From positions 2,046,001 through 2,110,000 of the forward strand of contig NZ_LT906443.1 in NCBI RefSeq assembly GCF_900187135.1: a DNA stretch of 64,000 bases, in the 5' to 3' direction. Origin of the DNA: Corynebacterium ulcerans. GTDB lineage: Bacteria > Actinomycetota > Actinomycetes > Mycobacteriales > Mycobacteriaceae. Positions 44,853 through 53,120 of the stretch are shown here, piece by piece. The notes under the pieces are model-generated. The model searched no databases. It worked only from the letters and a program-made list of their open reading frames with translations, and had not been told where the DNA came from. The first letter of the stretch is position 1, and each line of letters begins with the position of its first letter. The translations under genes and the position numbers were made by a program.

Positions 44853-46127
44853 ATGGCAATTGATAACATTCAGGCGTACTCGCATCTCAGCGACGACGAT
44901 ATAGCGGACATCGGAAAGCGTCTCGACGCAATCAAACTAGAGGTCACTGAATCTTTAGGGGAACGAGACGTCGCTTATATTAGAAGGCTTATTAGGGTAC
45001 AGCGAGCGCTGGAAGTTGCCGGCCGCATAAGCCTTATGTTTGCCGGCAATAAGAAGTGTTGGTGGGCCGGAACCGCTTTTCTTAGCACCGCAAAGATTCT
45101 GGAAAACCTAGAGATAGGGCACAACGTCTTGCATGGACAGTGGGACTGGATGAATGATCCAGAGATCCACTCGACGACATGGGAATGGGACATTGTGTGT
45201 CCTTCTTCGCAGTGGATGCACTCGCACAATTACGTTCATCACACCTACACCAACGTGTTAGGAATGGACCATGACGTGGGCTACGGCGTTCTTCGTGTTA
45301 CGCGTGACCGACAGTGGACACCACTGCATGCCTTCCAGCCGGTGATCAACCCTGTGCTTGCCACGCTGTTCCAATGGGCCGTGGGATACTACGATGTTGA
45401 ACTTGGAAAGTTCTTTTCCAAGCGGACCGACTGGGATGAAACCAAAGGAAAGTTCTGGGAGACCACCTCTAAAGCTGCCCGGCAAGTATCACGAGACTAT
45501 CTCTTATACCCAGCACTAGCAGGTCGGAATTATCCACGCGCCGTAGCCGCCAATGCGCTAGCCAACTTCACCAGATCAGTGTGGGCGTATGCTGTGATTT
45601 TCTGCGGACATTTTCCGGATGAGACTGAAACATTTACCAAGGAACAATTCAAAAACGAAGACCGCAATCAGTGGTATTTACGCCAAATGCTAGGGTCGGC
45701 CAACTTCCGCGGCGGAAAGCTCTTGACTCTCATGTCAGGCAATCTGAATTATCAGATCGAGCACCATCTCTTTCCTGATATGCCATCAAACCGGCTAGCG
45801 GAGGTGGGGAAGAAAGTTCGTGCGATCTGTGAAGAATACGATCTTCCTTACAATATCGACTCTTTCCCCGTGCAATTGTTCAAAGTGCAAAAGACTTTGC
45901 TCAAGCTTGCCCTCCCCAATAAATATTTGGTGGCCAGCCCCGACAACGCCCCAGAAGTGAGGTCAAACAGAGCATTTACGGACAATCCTCGTATCGAGGG
46001 GCAACTAGGAGTGGACAGCTCCGGCAAGCGTGTGGGGCTGAAAACTGGTCTGCAGCTGCTCAAACGGATTCGTCCTGGTGTCCGCGATGTCATACGGGCG
46101 TACTCCGGCAGGCCCACACGAAAATAG
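44853..46127 (+). CDS. Acyl-CoA/acyl-lipid delta-9 desaturase (DesA3-like)
   Basis: A 424-residue membrane di-iron desaturase that introduces a double bond into long acyl chains, for example to make oleic acid from stearoyl-CoA. The three histidine boxes are HNVLHGQWDW, HSHNYVHHTYTN and NYQIEHHLFPDMP. AGGAGTTTTTGC precedes the ATG. It is transcribed with the upstream ferredoxin reductase and ends nine bases before the convergent rsgA. It resembles mycobacterial DesA3. Confidence 0.93.
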   Translation: MAIDNIQAYSHLSDDDIADIGKRLDAIKLEVTESLGERDVAYIRRLIRVQRALEVAGRISLMFAGNKKCWWAGTAFLSTAKILENLEIGHNVLHGQWDWMNDPEIHSTTWEWDIVCPSSQWMHSHNYVHHTYTNVLGMDHDVGYGVLRVTRDRQWTPLHAFQPVINPVLATLFQWAVGYYDVELGKFFSKRTDWDETKGKFWETTSKAARQVSRDYLLYPALAGRNYPRAVAANALANFTRSVWAYAVIFCGHFPDETETFTKEQFKNEDRNQWYLRQMLGSANFRGGKLLTLMSGNLNYQIEHHLFPDMPSNRLAEVGKKVRAICEEYDLPYNIDSFPVQLFKVQKTLLKLALPNKYLVASPDNAPEVRSNRAFTDNPRIEGQLGVDSSGKRVGLKTGLQLLKRIRPGVRDVIRAYSGRPTRK

Positions 46128-46136
46128 AAGAAACCA

Positions 46137-47153
46137 CTAATCCCATTCGGTGTTGGTGCGCAGCGAAGCTAAGAGCTTGCGCACCGCGATTACTCGCCGA
46201 CCCGTGGGAGAATCTGCGTCAAACTGATCGAGCGCACATTCGGGGTCTGCAGGAGGGCCTGCATGAGTGCATCCGCGCGGGCAGCTCTCAGCGGCTGCGG
46301 ACAGATCTTCAAAAACCCCGACGACTGCGTCTGCGTCGACATGCGCGAGGCCGAAGGATCGGATACCGGGGGTGTCTACGATCCAGCCGCCGTCGGGAAG
46401 TCGCAAAGCTACTGCCTGAGTTGATGTGTGGCGACCTTTCCCTACTCCTGATACGCTGCCCGTTTCGCGGAAAGCATCGGGGACGAGTCGATTAACTAGC
46501 GTTGATTTGCCCACACCGGAGTGCCCGATGGTTGCGGTGACGGATTGGGTAACAAGCTCGTGAACTGGCGCGATCGGGTCGTCGATACCGCAGACGACCA
46601 CCGGGACATTCAAAGAGCTGAATTCTTCCGCGAACTCGGTGGGGTCTGCAAGATCAGACTTGGTCAAACAGAGAATCGGTTGAAGGTTGCCCACAAAAGC
46701 AGCGACGAGCGCTCGCTCAACAAACCCCGCGCGCGGTGGGGGATCGGCGACAGCACACACTATGAGCAAGCGGTGTGCATTAGCGACGACGATTCTCTCA
46801 TAAGGGTCAGTGTCGTCTGCCGTGCGCCTCAGAACGCTGGTGCGTTCTTCCAGCTTAACAATCCGCGCGAGTGAACCAGCACGGCCAGAGGTATCGCCGA
46901 CAACTCCTACACGGTCACCCACCTCCACAGCAGTGCGCCCCATTTCGCGGGCTCGCATACACACAATGGGCTCTGCTGTGGGATCCGCGGAGTCCAGCAC
47001 CACGCCCCATCTTCCTCGGTCTTTAGTCACGACCATGCCAAAAAGGGCATCGTCATGGCTCGGCCGGTCCTTAGTCCTAGGGCGAGACCCTTTACCCGGC
47101 CTGACTCGTACATCGGATTCATCCCAGCGATGCCTTGATGACTTTCGCGCCAT
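46137..47153 (-). CDS. rsgA: Small ribosomal subunit biogenesis GTPase RsgA
   Basis: A 338-residue circularly permuted GTPase that checks maturing 30S subunits. An OB-like N-terminal domain is followed by G4 LTKSDLAD, then G1 GHSGVGKSTLVN and G3 DTPGIRSFGL in the permuted order, and a C-terminal zinc knuckle (CPRGCTHAGPPADPECALDQ, three Cys and one His). Its start shares a base with the aroA stop, so the two are coupled. The pair aroA-rsgA is common in actinobacteria. Confidence 0.95.
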   Translation of the reverse strand: MARKSSRHRWDESDVRVRPGKGSRPRTKDRPSHDDALFGMVVTKDRGRWGVVLDSADPTAEPIVCMRAREMGRTAVEVGDRVGVVGDTSGRAGSLARIVKLEERTSVLRRTADDTDPYERIVVANAHRLLIVCAVADPPPRAGFVERALVAAFVGNLQPILCLTKSDLADPTEFAEEFSSLNVPVVVCGIDDPIAPVHELVTQSVTATIGHSGVGKSTLVNRLVPDAFRETGSVSGVGKGRHTSTQAVALRLPDGGWIVDTPGIRSFGLAHVDADAVVGVFEDLSAAAESCPRGCTHAGPPADPECALDQFDADSPTGRRVIAVRKLLASLRTNTEWD

Positions 47154-48427
47154 TAGCTACTCACCATCTCAGACCACATAGTGTCAAAATCGGGCAGTGT
47201 CTTTGCCGTTGTTGCGATGTTTTCTACTTGTATGTCTGGCACCACGAGCCCGATGATTGCTCCTGCAGTGGCCATGCGATGGTCCGCATACGAGTGCCAG
47301 GTTCCACCATGGAGAGGGCGAGGAGTGATGCGGAGGCCGTCGGCAAGCTCTTCGCAATGTCCGCCGATACGGTTGATCTCATCTGATAGCGCTTTGAGTC
47401 GGTCAGTTTCATGGCCTCGAAGGTGTGCGATACCTCTGAGCTCAGAAGGCGTTGCAGCTAAAGCGGCAAGCGCTGCGACCGTGGGGGTGAGTTCGCCGAT
47501 ATCTGCCATATCGAGGCAGACCCCGTGAAGCGCACCGGAGGGACCTATGACCTGAAGGGCTGGTATGCCCCCATGGGTGGTGAAGGACACCTCGCAGCCC
47601 ATGTGGCTCAGGATGGAGCGGATTGCGTCCCCTGCCTGGGTGGTTTGCTGAGGCCACCCAGGAACGGTGACAGTGCCGCCCGTGACTGCTGCTGCGGCGA
47701 GGAAGGGGGTGGCGTTGGAGAGATCTGGCTCGATATGCCAGGTACGACCAGAGATACGTCCTGGATGAACCGTCCACTGATTGCCCACGGAGTCGTCGAC
47801 CTGCACGCCTGCGCTTCTTAGCATGTCCACGGTCATCTCAATGTGCGGGGTGCTGGGAAGTGCGTCGCCTATGTGCCGGACGGTGAGGCCATCGCGATAA
47901 CAAGGTGCGGCGAGGAGGAGCCCAGAGACGAACTGCGAAGAACTAGAGGCGTCGATGTCGACGACACCCCCACGCGGTGCCCCCGTGGAAGAGACAGTAA
48001 AGGGGAGCGAGTCTCCTCGGACATCCACACCGATTCCACGCAGTGCATCTAGTATTTGGTTCATGGGGCGCGTACGCGCTTGGGGGTCACCATCGAATTC
48101 CACGGTGCCTTGAGCAAGTGCGGCTAAGGGCGGAACAAAGCGCATGACGGTTCCCGCGAGGCCGCAGTCGACAGCACCGCCGTGAAGGGGAACTGGGGTG
48201 ACACTAAACGATGAGGGGGCGTCGACACGCACATCTGTGCCCAAAGCTGTCAGTGCCTGGGTCATTAAATCAGTATCCCGGCTGCGTAATGCGCCTTTTA
48301 TCTGTGAAGGTGAGTCTGCGAGGGCTGCCAACACGAGGGCACGGTTGGTCATCGACTTAGAACCTGGGACTGTTACCACTGCCGATACCGGGCCCGTAAC
48401 AGTCGGAGCATCCCACAAAACACACAT
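47153..48427 (-). CDS. aroA: 3-phosphoshikimate 1-carboxyvinyltransferase (EPSP synthase)
   Basis: A 424-residue shikimate-pathway enzyme that joins PEP and shikimate-3-phosphate. [18 protein letters not shown] is the N-terminal signature, [14 protein letters not shown] the second, and [16 protein letters not shown] plus [12 protein letters not shown] the C-terminal ones; the RDTDLM and HSYADHRMA segments are intact. The N-terminus MCVLWDAP matches other corynebacterial AroA. The promoter seems to sit right before the start codon, with -10 TATGAT six bases upstream of the ATG, and no ribosome site, so the transcript is probably leaderless. Confidence 0.96.
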   Translation of the reverse strand: MCVLWDAPTVTGPVSAVVTVPGSKSMTNRALVLAALADSPSQIKGALRSRDTDLMTQALTALGTDVRVDAPSSFSVTPVPLHGGAVDCGLAGTVMRFVPPLAALAQGTVEFDGDPQARTRPMNQILDALRGIGVDVRGDSLPFTVSSTGAPRGGVVDIDASSSSQFVSGLLLAAPCYRDGLTVRHIGDALPSTPHIEMTVDMLRSAGVQVDDSVGNQWTVHPGRISGRTWHIEPDLSNATPFLAAAAVTGGTVTVPGWPQQTTQAGDAIRSILSHMGCEVSFTTHGGIPALQVIGPSGALHGVCLDMADIGELTPTVAALAALAATPSELRGIAHLRGHETDRLKALSDEINRIGGHCEELADGLRITPRPLHGGTWHSYADHRMATAGAIIGLVVPDIQVENIATTAKTLPDFDTMWSEMVSS

Positions 48428-48433
48428 TCCACC

Positions 48434-48449
48434 ATCATAAGGCCATAAT
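48434..48449. promoter_or_regulatory. Divergent, apparently leaderless promoters of aroA and the YedK gene
   Basis: Minus-strand -10 TATGAT (48439-48434) lies six bases before the aroA ATG; plus-strand -10 CATAAT (48444-48449) lies seven bases before the YedK ATG (48457). Neither gene has a convincing ribosome site in this 29-bp gap, so both promoters would give transcripts starting at or near the start codon. The two -10 elements are only four bases apart and the -35 regions would lie in the opposite genes. Confidence 0.6.
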
Positions 48450-48456
48450 GAGGTAT

Positions 48457-49116
48457 ATGTGCGGTCGATTCGTATTGTGTACCACCGATGAACAGCTTTT
48501 GCAGGTGCCTGGCTTTAGCGTGGTGCACGCTCCCATGGGTTTGCCGGCACCCAGATACAACATCGCTCCGACCCAAAAGATCGCGATCCTAAGAACTGGA
48601 GACGCGCCGGGGGAGGCCGTAATAGAGCCTGCGCGCTGGGGGTTACTTCCGAGCTGGAAACAGGATGATTCTGGGACTCCGCTTTTTAACGCTCGCGCAG
48701 AAACAGTGGCAGAGAAACCGAGCTTTCGTGCTGCTTTTGCTTCTCGACGCTGCCTTATACCCCTGGATGGCTATTACGAGTGGCATAACAAACAGCCCTA
48801 TTGGATCACTACCGGATCAGTCGTATGGGCAGCCGGACTCTGGGACACCGGAGCCCAACAACTATCGGCCACGATGCTTACTACGGACTCACTCCCGCCG
48901 TTAGACCGCGTGCATCATCGAATGCCGCGCTTCTTGGCTGCGGATGAACTCATGGTGTGGCTACAGGGCAGTCCGGGCCAAGCGGCTCGTTTGTTGTCTC
49001 CTGGTGATGCCGGAGCTTTTTCTCTCAGCCCTGCGGATAAGGCAGTGGGGAACATAAGAAACGATTATCCGGAACTAATTGGCTTGAACGTCGACAAGTT
49101 GCCCATCGACGAGTGA
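48457..49116 (+). CDS. SOS-response-associated peptidase fold (HMCES/YedK) abasic-site crosslinking protein
   Basis: A 219-residue SRAP protein that forms a thiazolidine DNA-protein crosslink with abasic sites in single-stranded DNA, shielding them at replication forks. The catalytic Cys must follow the initiator Met directly, and MCGRF at 48457 supplies it; the in-frame ATG three codons upstream is therefore not the real start. [21 protein letters not shown] and VHHRMPRFL are conserved. Its 3' end overlaps the convergent YbaK-type gene by 42 bp. The gene lies head-to-head with aroA. Confidence 0.92.
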   Translation: MCGRFVLCTTDEQLLQVPGFSVVHAPMGLPAPRYNIAPTQKIAILRTGDAPGEAVIEPARWGLLPSWKQDDSGTPLFNARAETVAEKPSFRAAFASRRCLIPLDGYYEWHNKQPYWITTGSVVWAAGLWDTGAQQLSATMLTTDSLPPLDRVHHRMPRFLAADELMVWLQGSPGQAARLLSPGDAGAFSLSPADKAVGNIRNDYPELIGLNVDKLPIDE

Positions 49117-49578
49117 CGCGAGCGACTCTGCGCTGAGCTCTACGTCCATGCCGCGTCGTCCTGCAGACACAAAGATCGTGTCAAAGAGGATTGCGGTTTC
49201 ATCGATAACGGTAGGCAGCGCTGTTTTTTGTCCTATGGGGGAGATACCGCCGGGGATATATCCGGACGATTTTGAGGCCTCATGAGGATCTGCCATCGTT
49301 GCTTTGGACGCACCAAGAGCCGCAGCAACCTTTTTTAGACTTAATTGGGAGGTAACAGGAACACACGCCACCGCTAACTGACGCTTGGGACCTTTCCCCG
49401 CGGTGAGATCAACAACCAGTGTTTTAAAGATGCGTTCAGGTTCCACCCCCAGAGCCGCTGCTGCATGATCCCCAAAATGATCGGTCCCGCCTTCAAAACT
49501 GGAGACCTTATAGTCCACGCCGGATGAAGCCAGCACTGCCAGCGCGGGTGTTGCTGCCGAATGCTTCTTCTTACTCAC
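49075..49578 (-). CDS. ybaK: YbaK/EbsC-type aminoacyl-tRNA deacylase (Cys-tRNA(Pro) deacylase)
   Basis: A 167-residue editing protein that removes misacylated amino acid, probably cysteine, from tRNA-Pro. The YbaK fold shows KTLVVDL, ACVPVTSQLSLKKVAAALGA, and the terminal GGISPIGQKTALPTVIDE. The GTG at 49578 has a near-perfect ribosome site, TAGGAGGTACCCC; upstream reading to 49719 lacks one and overlaps sigH. The C-terminal 14 codons overlap the convergent YedK gene. Confidence 0.9.
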   Translation of the reverse strand: MSKKKHSAATPALAVLASSGVDYKVSSFEGGTDHFGDHAAAALGVEPERIFKTLVVDLTAGKGPKRQLAVACVPVTSQLSLKKVAAALGASKATMADPHEASKSSGYIPGGISPIGQKTALPTVIDETAILFDTIFVSAGRRGMDVELSAESLASLVDGQLVDVQAN

Positions 49579-49625
49579 GGGGTACCTCCTACTAGACTTG
49601 ATAGTGTCCAATTCTAAGGAGATCA

Positions 49626-50294
49626 GTGGCAACGAAAACAACTGAGCTAGAGAAGCGCTTTGAAGCTGAGGCCCTTCCGCTCCTCGATCAGCTCTATGGT
49701 GGTGCGCTGCGGATGACACGGAATCCCGCAGATGCCGAAGACTTGGTGCAAGAGACCTATATCAAGGCCTTTCAAGCGTTTGCTTCTTTTAAAGAGGGAA
49801 CCAACCTCAAGGCATGGCTCTATCGAATCATGACGAACACCTATATCAACTCCTACCGCAAAAAGAAACGCCAGCCGGTGCAATCCTCCGCGGAAGATGT
49901 GACTGACTATCAGCTCCTAGCTACTGCTTCACACGATTCCACGGGGTTGGAATCCGCTGAAGTGGAGGCACTGAAAAACCTTCCTAACCAGCGTATTGCG
50001 CAAGCGATGAATGAATTAAGCGAAGACTACCGGATGGTGGTCTATTACGCGGATGTGGAAGGACTCGCCTATAAGGAGATCGCTGACATTATGGAGACTC
50101 CCCTCGGCACAGTGATGAGCCGATTGCATCGGGGAAGAAAACAACTCAGAGAAGCGTTGAAAGACGTGGCACGTGACCACGGAATTGGCGTGAGCGAAAC
50201 TGCGTCTGTGAATGAAGACTCGGCTGCTTCTCACAGCTCTGGAACCATGGATACAGCAGCGGAGAATCATAAAGTTGGAAAGGCGAAGGCATAA
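49626..50294 (+). CDS. sigH: ECF sigma factor SigH
   Basis: A 222-residue group 4 sigma factor for oxidative and heat stress, controlling thioredoxin, mycothiol and chaperone genes. Region 2 ([29 protein letters not shown]) binds the -10 and RNA polymerase; region 4 ([24 protein letters not shown]) binds the -35. The GTG is preceded by AAGGAGAT. A ser/thr-rich C-terminal tail of about 30 residues is longer than in C. glutamicum. It overlaps its anti-sigma gene by one base (TAATG), as in the sigH-rshA pair of related species. Confidence 0.95.
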   Translation: MATKTTELEKRFEAEALPLLDQLYGGALRMTRNPADAEDLVQETYIKAFQAFASFKEGTNLKAWLYRIMTNTYINSYRKKKRQPVQSSAEDVTDYQLLATASHDSTGLESAEVEALKNLPNQRIAQAMNELSEDYRMVVYYADVEGLAYKEIADIMETPLGTVMSRLHRGRKQLREALKDVARDHGIGVSETASVNEDSAASHSSGTMDTAAENHKVGKAKA

Positions 50295-50575
50295 TGTCGG
50301 AAAAAGACTCGCATGATTGCGGCTGTAACTGTGAGGATCTGCATGTGCACATGTATGCGCTTTTAGATCGGGAACTTACTGAGGTCGAATGCGCACGGCT
50401 TAATGCCCATATTGCCCAATGCCCAGGATGTGCCGAAATGATTGCGGCGGAAGAAAGCCTAAGGCGACTGTTAAAGAAGTGCTGTTGTGGGCCAGCGCCC
50501 GCGAGTTTGCGAGAGAAAATTTCCTATTCCATTCAGGTTGAGCGGACTACGATCATTACTCAACGCGAGCTTTAG
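50294..50575 (+). CDS. rshA: Zinc-binding anti-sigma factor RshA
   Basis: A 93-residue redox-sensing anti-sigma factor that holds SigH until its thiols are oxidised. The ZAS motif H39-x3-C43-x2-C46 (HIAQCPGC) is present, with further Cys at the N-terminus (9, 11 and 13) and a CCC cluster near residue 63; disulfide formation should release zinc and SigH. The ATG shares a base with the sigH stop, so both are made in step. A strong bidirectional terminator follows. Confidence 0.94.
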   Translation: MSEKDSHDCGCNCEDLHVHMYALLDRELTEVECARLNAHIAQCPGCAEMIAAEESLRRLLKKCCCGPAPASLREKISYSIQVERTTIITQREL

Positions 50576-50595
50576 TTGTGTTTCGACCACAAGCA

Positions 50596-50625
50596 AAGGG
50601 CGCTCACCTTAAGGTGAGCGCCCTT
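50596..50625. terminator. Bidirectional terminator between rshA and the bL37 gene
   Basis: A perfect 30-bp palindrome (15-bp arms AAGGGCGCTCACCTT and AAGGTGAGCGCCCTT) 20 bp after the rshA stop and 22 bp past the bL37 stop. Confidence 0.85.
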
Positions 50626-50646
50626 GACTAGTAATAGACCGTGACT

Positions 50647-50721
50647 TTAAGAGTTGGGTCGTTTACCGTGGTTTGCTTTGTTCTTACGGCGATCCTTGCG
50701 CTTACGTCCACGCTTGCTCAT
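50647..50721 (-). CDS. 50S ribosomal protein bL37
   Basis: A 24-residue, highly basic protein starting MSKRGRKRKDRRKNKANH and ending GKRPNS. It matches the tiny actinobacterial large-subunit protein bL37 (annotated in other genomes as AURKAIP1/COX24-domain protein), first seen in mycobacterial ribosome structures. AAGGAG lies seven bases before the ATG. It sits between the SigH/RshA genes and whcE, in the same direction as whcE. Too short for most gene finders, so it is often missed. Confidence 0.93.
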   Translation of the reverse strand: MSKRGRKRKDRRKNKANHGKRPNS

Positions 50722-50801
50722 GTGGTGCTCCTTCGCTAGCTAATTGTGAATAACAGAAGACCACTTTAGTAGGTGGCCGTAGGTCTCAGGAAATCGATAG
50801 A

Positions 50802-51062
50802 TTAGAGAGAGATACGAGCGCGTCCGCGTCCGCGGTTTTTACGGCGCTTGAGAGCGCGACGCTCATCTTCACTCATGCCGCCCCAGACACCAGCGTCTTG
50901 ACCGGTTTCTAGTGCCCATGCGAGGCATTGTGAGGTGACAGGACAACGGTTGCACACAACCTTAGCTGCTGCTACCTGAGCTAGCGCTGGGCCGGAATTG
51001 CCCACGGGGAAGAAGAGCTCGGGGTCTTCGTCGCGACAAATGGCTTCGTGGCGCCAATCCAT
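50802..51062 (-). CDS. whcE: WhiB-family regulator (WhcE, WhiB1-type)
   Basis: An 86-residue iron-sulfur regulator. Cysteines 9, 37, 40 and 46 (C-x27-C-x2-C-x5-C), the GVWGG turn and a basic end (KRRKNRGRGRARI) fit WhiB1. In C. glutamicum WhcE is a stress regulator whose gene lies beside sigH-rshA and is SigH-dependent. Here it lies just upstream of the bL37 gene in the same direction. The promoter must lie in the 618-bp region upstream; no clear SigH consensus was visible. Confidence 0.93.
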   Translation of the reverse strand: MDWRHEAICRDEDPELFFPVGNSGPALAQVAAAKVVCNRCPVTSQCLAWALETGQDAGVWGGMSEDERRALKRRKNRGRGRARISL

Positions 51063-51680
51063 GGTGATCTCCTAACGTGCTACAAGTGTAAGAACAACGG
51101 GGGCGCGCAAAGAAAACCCACCATAAAACTGGCGGTAAAAATAGGGACACGTCTTTTATGCAAGCCATAGGGGGTGTGGCTGCTCGAGTATCAGTGGGGA
51201 CGTGTGGTTCCTTCGCGGTAGCCCGAAGTATTGGCGAATGCATTGTTTGCTCGCCTGAGGTACCTGCAAATAATGACATGTCCGCTCACGCTTGGCTAGG
51301 GGTAAGGGCAAAATATGTGTAGGATCACACTTTAATATTGGTTGTGGATGTGTCTCACTCTTGAGGTTTTGCAACTTTGCAGACGGTTGCCACTCTTCTC
51401 ACCTGGTGTTTTTATAGTTTGTGCGGGAGTGTGTGGGGAGGCTTCGCGTCAAATTGGGGTGGTTGACAGGTATTAGAGGAGGGTTGGCGAAAGCTGGGTG
51501 AGGGCTAAATGCAATGCTTTGCATGGGAAATTTTCTTCACTGTAGGGGCGCTTTGTTAATTTAGCAAAGTCTTTATTTGCTAAAAGAGTGAATTGATGAA
51601 AGCTGTATATCCGATGGCGCCCTCGAGATTGTGGGAGAAACTGATGATTTGGACACGGCGTTGAGCTACACTCAATCGCC
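51063..51680. other. Gene-free region between whcE and a membrane-protein gene
   Basis: About 620 bp holding the whcE promoter and the promoter of the downstream gene. It contains an inverted repeat at 51560-51584 (listed) and ATGCAA-TGCT-TTGCAT (around 51507-51522). No credible gene on either strand. Confidence 0.5.
51560..51584. repeat. Inverted repeat upstream of the membrane-protein gene
   Basis: TTTAGCAAA (51560-51568) and TTTGCTAAA (51576-51584), nine-base arms with a 7-nt spacer, about 100 bp upstream of the 51681 gene. The size fits a dimeric-regulator operator or a small hairpin. No U-tract supports termination. Confidence 0.5.
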
Positions 51681-52103
51681 GTGAACATGAACACTCATTT
51701 CCCCCCACGACCAGTGCTCTATGCTGGCCGGGTTGCCGCTATTCAGTCGCTTATTGGCATCGCCTATGCGATTCTTCTCATTGTGAGGGAAGCAACTGGT
51801 CACCGTGATGCGTCGATTGTCTATGAATCTGATAATGCCAATACATGGGTCGGGTACGGGACCGCGGTGTTCTTTCTTATCGTCTTTGGAGCTGTTTTAG
51901 CTGGAGCTCTTATGATGAACCGAGGTAAACGATGGGGTCGGGGCCCTGTAATTATGCTCCAAATCCTGCTGTTGCCCATTGCGTATTACATGTTCAACGG
52001 TGGTGCACTTCTTTTCTCTGCGGTAACAGGATTAACTGCGATTGTGGCTTTAGCCATGCTCTTTAGTCCGCGCGCTGTGGATTGGGCTGCACGTAACTAT
52101 TAA
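51681..52103 (+). CDS. Four-span integral membrane protein (Rv3217c-like)
   Basis: A 140-residue protein with about four membrane segments (near residues 15-33, 58-78, 90-105 and 108-125) and no catalytic motif. The GTG at 51681 or the ATG two codons later is the start. Its position between sigH-whcE and the rhlE region and its topology fit mycobacterial Rv3217c. Function unknown. A 20-bp terminator stem follows. Confidence 0.75.
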   Translation: MNMNTHFPPRPVLYAGRVAAIQSLIGIAYAILLIVREATGHRDASIVYESDNANTWVGYGTAVFFLIVFGAVLAGALMMNRGKRWGRGPVIMLQILLLPIAYYMFNGGALLFSAVTGLTAIVALAMLFSPRAVDWAARNY

Positions 52104-52111
52104 AAATAAAG

Positions 52112-52157
52112 ATAAGCGTGATGCCGGCAAGGAGAAACTTGCCGGCATCACGCTTAT
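52112..52157. terminator. Bidirectional terminator between convergent genes
   Basis: ATAAGCGTGATGCCGGCAAG (52112-52131) pairs perfectly with CTTGCCGGCATCACGCTTAT (52138-52157), 20 bp with a 6-nt loop, between the membrane-protein gene and the convergent SGNH hydrolase gene. Confidence 0.9.
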
Positions 52158-52167
52158 GTGAGACTTG

Positions 52168-53028
52168 TTACTGCTTTGCCAAAATACTTGCTACGTACTT
52201 GTGTCCGCGGTCATTGAGATGGAAAGGGAGGTTTGTATGGCCTGCGGTGCCGTCGATAATGCCTGACCACATACGTTGATTATCTGGAGCACACATGTGG
52301 TTGTGCCTGGTTGCCCCCTTGAGGTCTACAAACTCGACTCCGGAAGCTGCTGCTGCGTCTCGTCCCATGTCCTGGGCAAGCTGCTCAAGATGTGCAATGC
52401 CGGGCGCAAAGGTGCGGTCGTGGAGATTATTTCCAACGTGGACTAAACATACGGAATTGTTATCGGTAATTTGCGGGTAGCCGATGAGCTGAATGCGGGC
52501 ATGTGGTGCTAGCTTGCGGATTCGTGCAGCGTCCTGACTGATCTTTGCAGCAAACTCATGGCGGATTTGCTCATCAGTGCGACCGCGCGCGAGTTGTGAA
52601 TAAGTATCATTAAAGCCAAGTGAGATGAATACTCGCTTGGTGTTTTTGTTGAGCGTTCGTTGGCTTTCTGCCTGGTCTATCTGGAGAGACACTGAACGTC
52701 GGCTAGCGGAAAAAAGCGATTTATTCCCCAGTGCTACGGCGCCTGGGCAAGAGTAATTATCTGCTCGGAGTTTAAGGAGCTCGGCGGCCACAATTCCAAA
52801 GCTGTGTGGAGACGTTGGGCATTCTCCCCGTTCGGTAGCGGGCGGTGGGGTAGGGATGTTTAACCATGTCGCGCCATAGCGAATAAGGTCTGGATTGGCC
52901 ACAACAGAATCCCCAAAAATAACTGCATTATGGACTGGCGTATGTGCATAAGCTGGGGTTATAGCTGCGGGAATTGTTGCGATGAGTGAAAGAATCGCGG
53001 CTCCGGCTTTGAACAGTCTGTGTCTCAT
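52168..53028 (-). CDS. Secreted SGNH/GDSL hydrolase
   Basis: A 286-residue exported esterase-like protein. A signal peptide ends near AYA-HT (about residue 28); the nucleophile motif is FGDSVV (GDS), the oxyanion Gly/Asn lie in the later SLGFNDTYSQL, and the acid-base pair is in NDRGHKY. Paired cysteines suggest folding outside the cell. Substrates could be envelope lipids or mycolate esters, but this is not shown. Confidence 0.9.
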   Translation of the reverse strand: MRHRLFKAGAAILSLIATIPAAITPAYAHTPVHNAVIFGDSVVANPDLIRYGATWLNIPTPPPATERGECPTSPHSFGIVAAELLKLRADNYSCPGAVALGNKSLFSASRRSVSLQIDQAESQRTLNKNTKRVFISLGFNDTYSQLARGRTDEQIRHEFAAKISQDAARIRKLAPHARIQLIGYPQITDNNSVCLVHVGNNLHDRTFAPGIAHLEQLAQDMGRDAAAASGVEFVDLKGATRHNHMCAPDNQRMWSGIIDGTAGHTNLPFHLNDRGHKYVASILAKQ

Positions 53029-53120
53029 TTCACCAGTATACAGGATTTCTATCAGTATTCTTTTAGGTTAAATGAGGTTTTTGGGTTTCTAGTGAGAGAG
53101 ACGTTTCTATGAAGCGGCTC

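Noticed and set aside
49579..49719. N-terminal extension of the YbaK-type protein into sigH
   Set aside because: It would overlap sigH on the opposite strand, and the GTG at 49578 has a near-perfect ribosome site.
50293..51062. SigH-type promoter (GGAA...GTT) upstream of whcE
   Set aside because: No clear match was found near the whcE start; regulation by SigH is assumed from relatives only.
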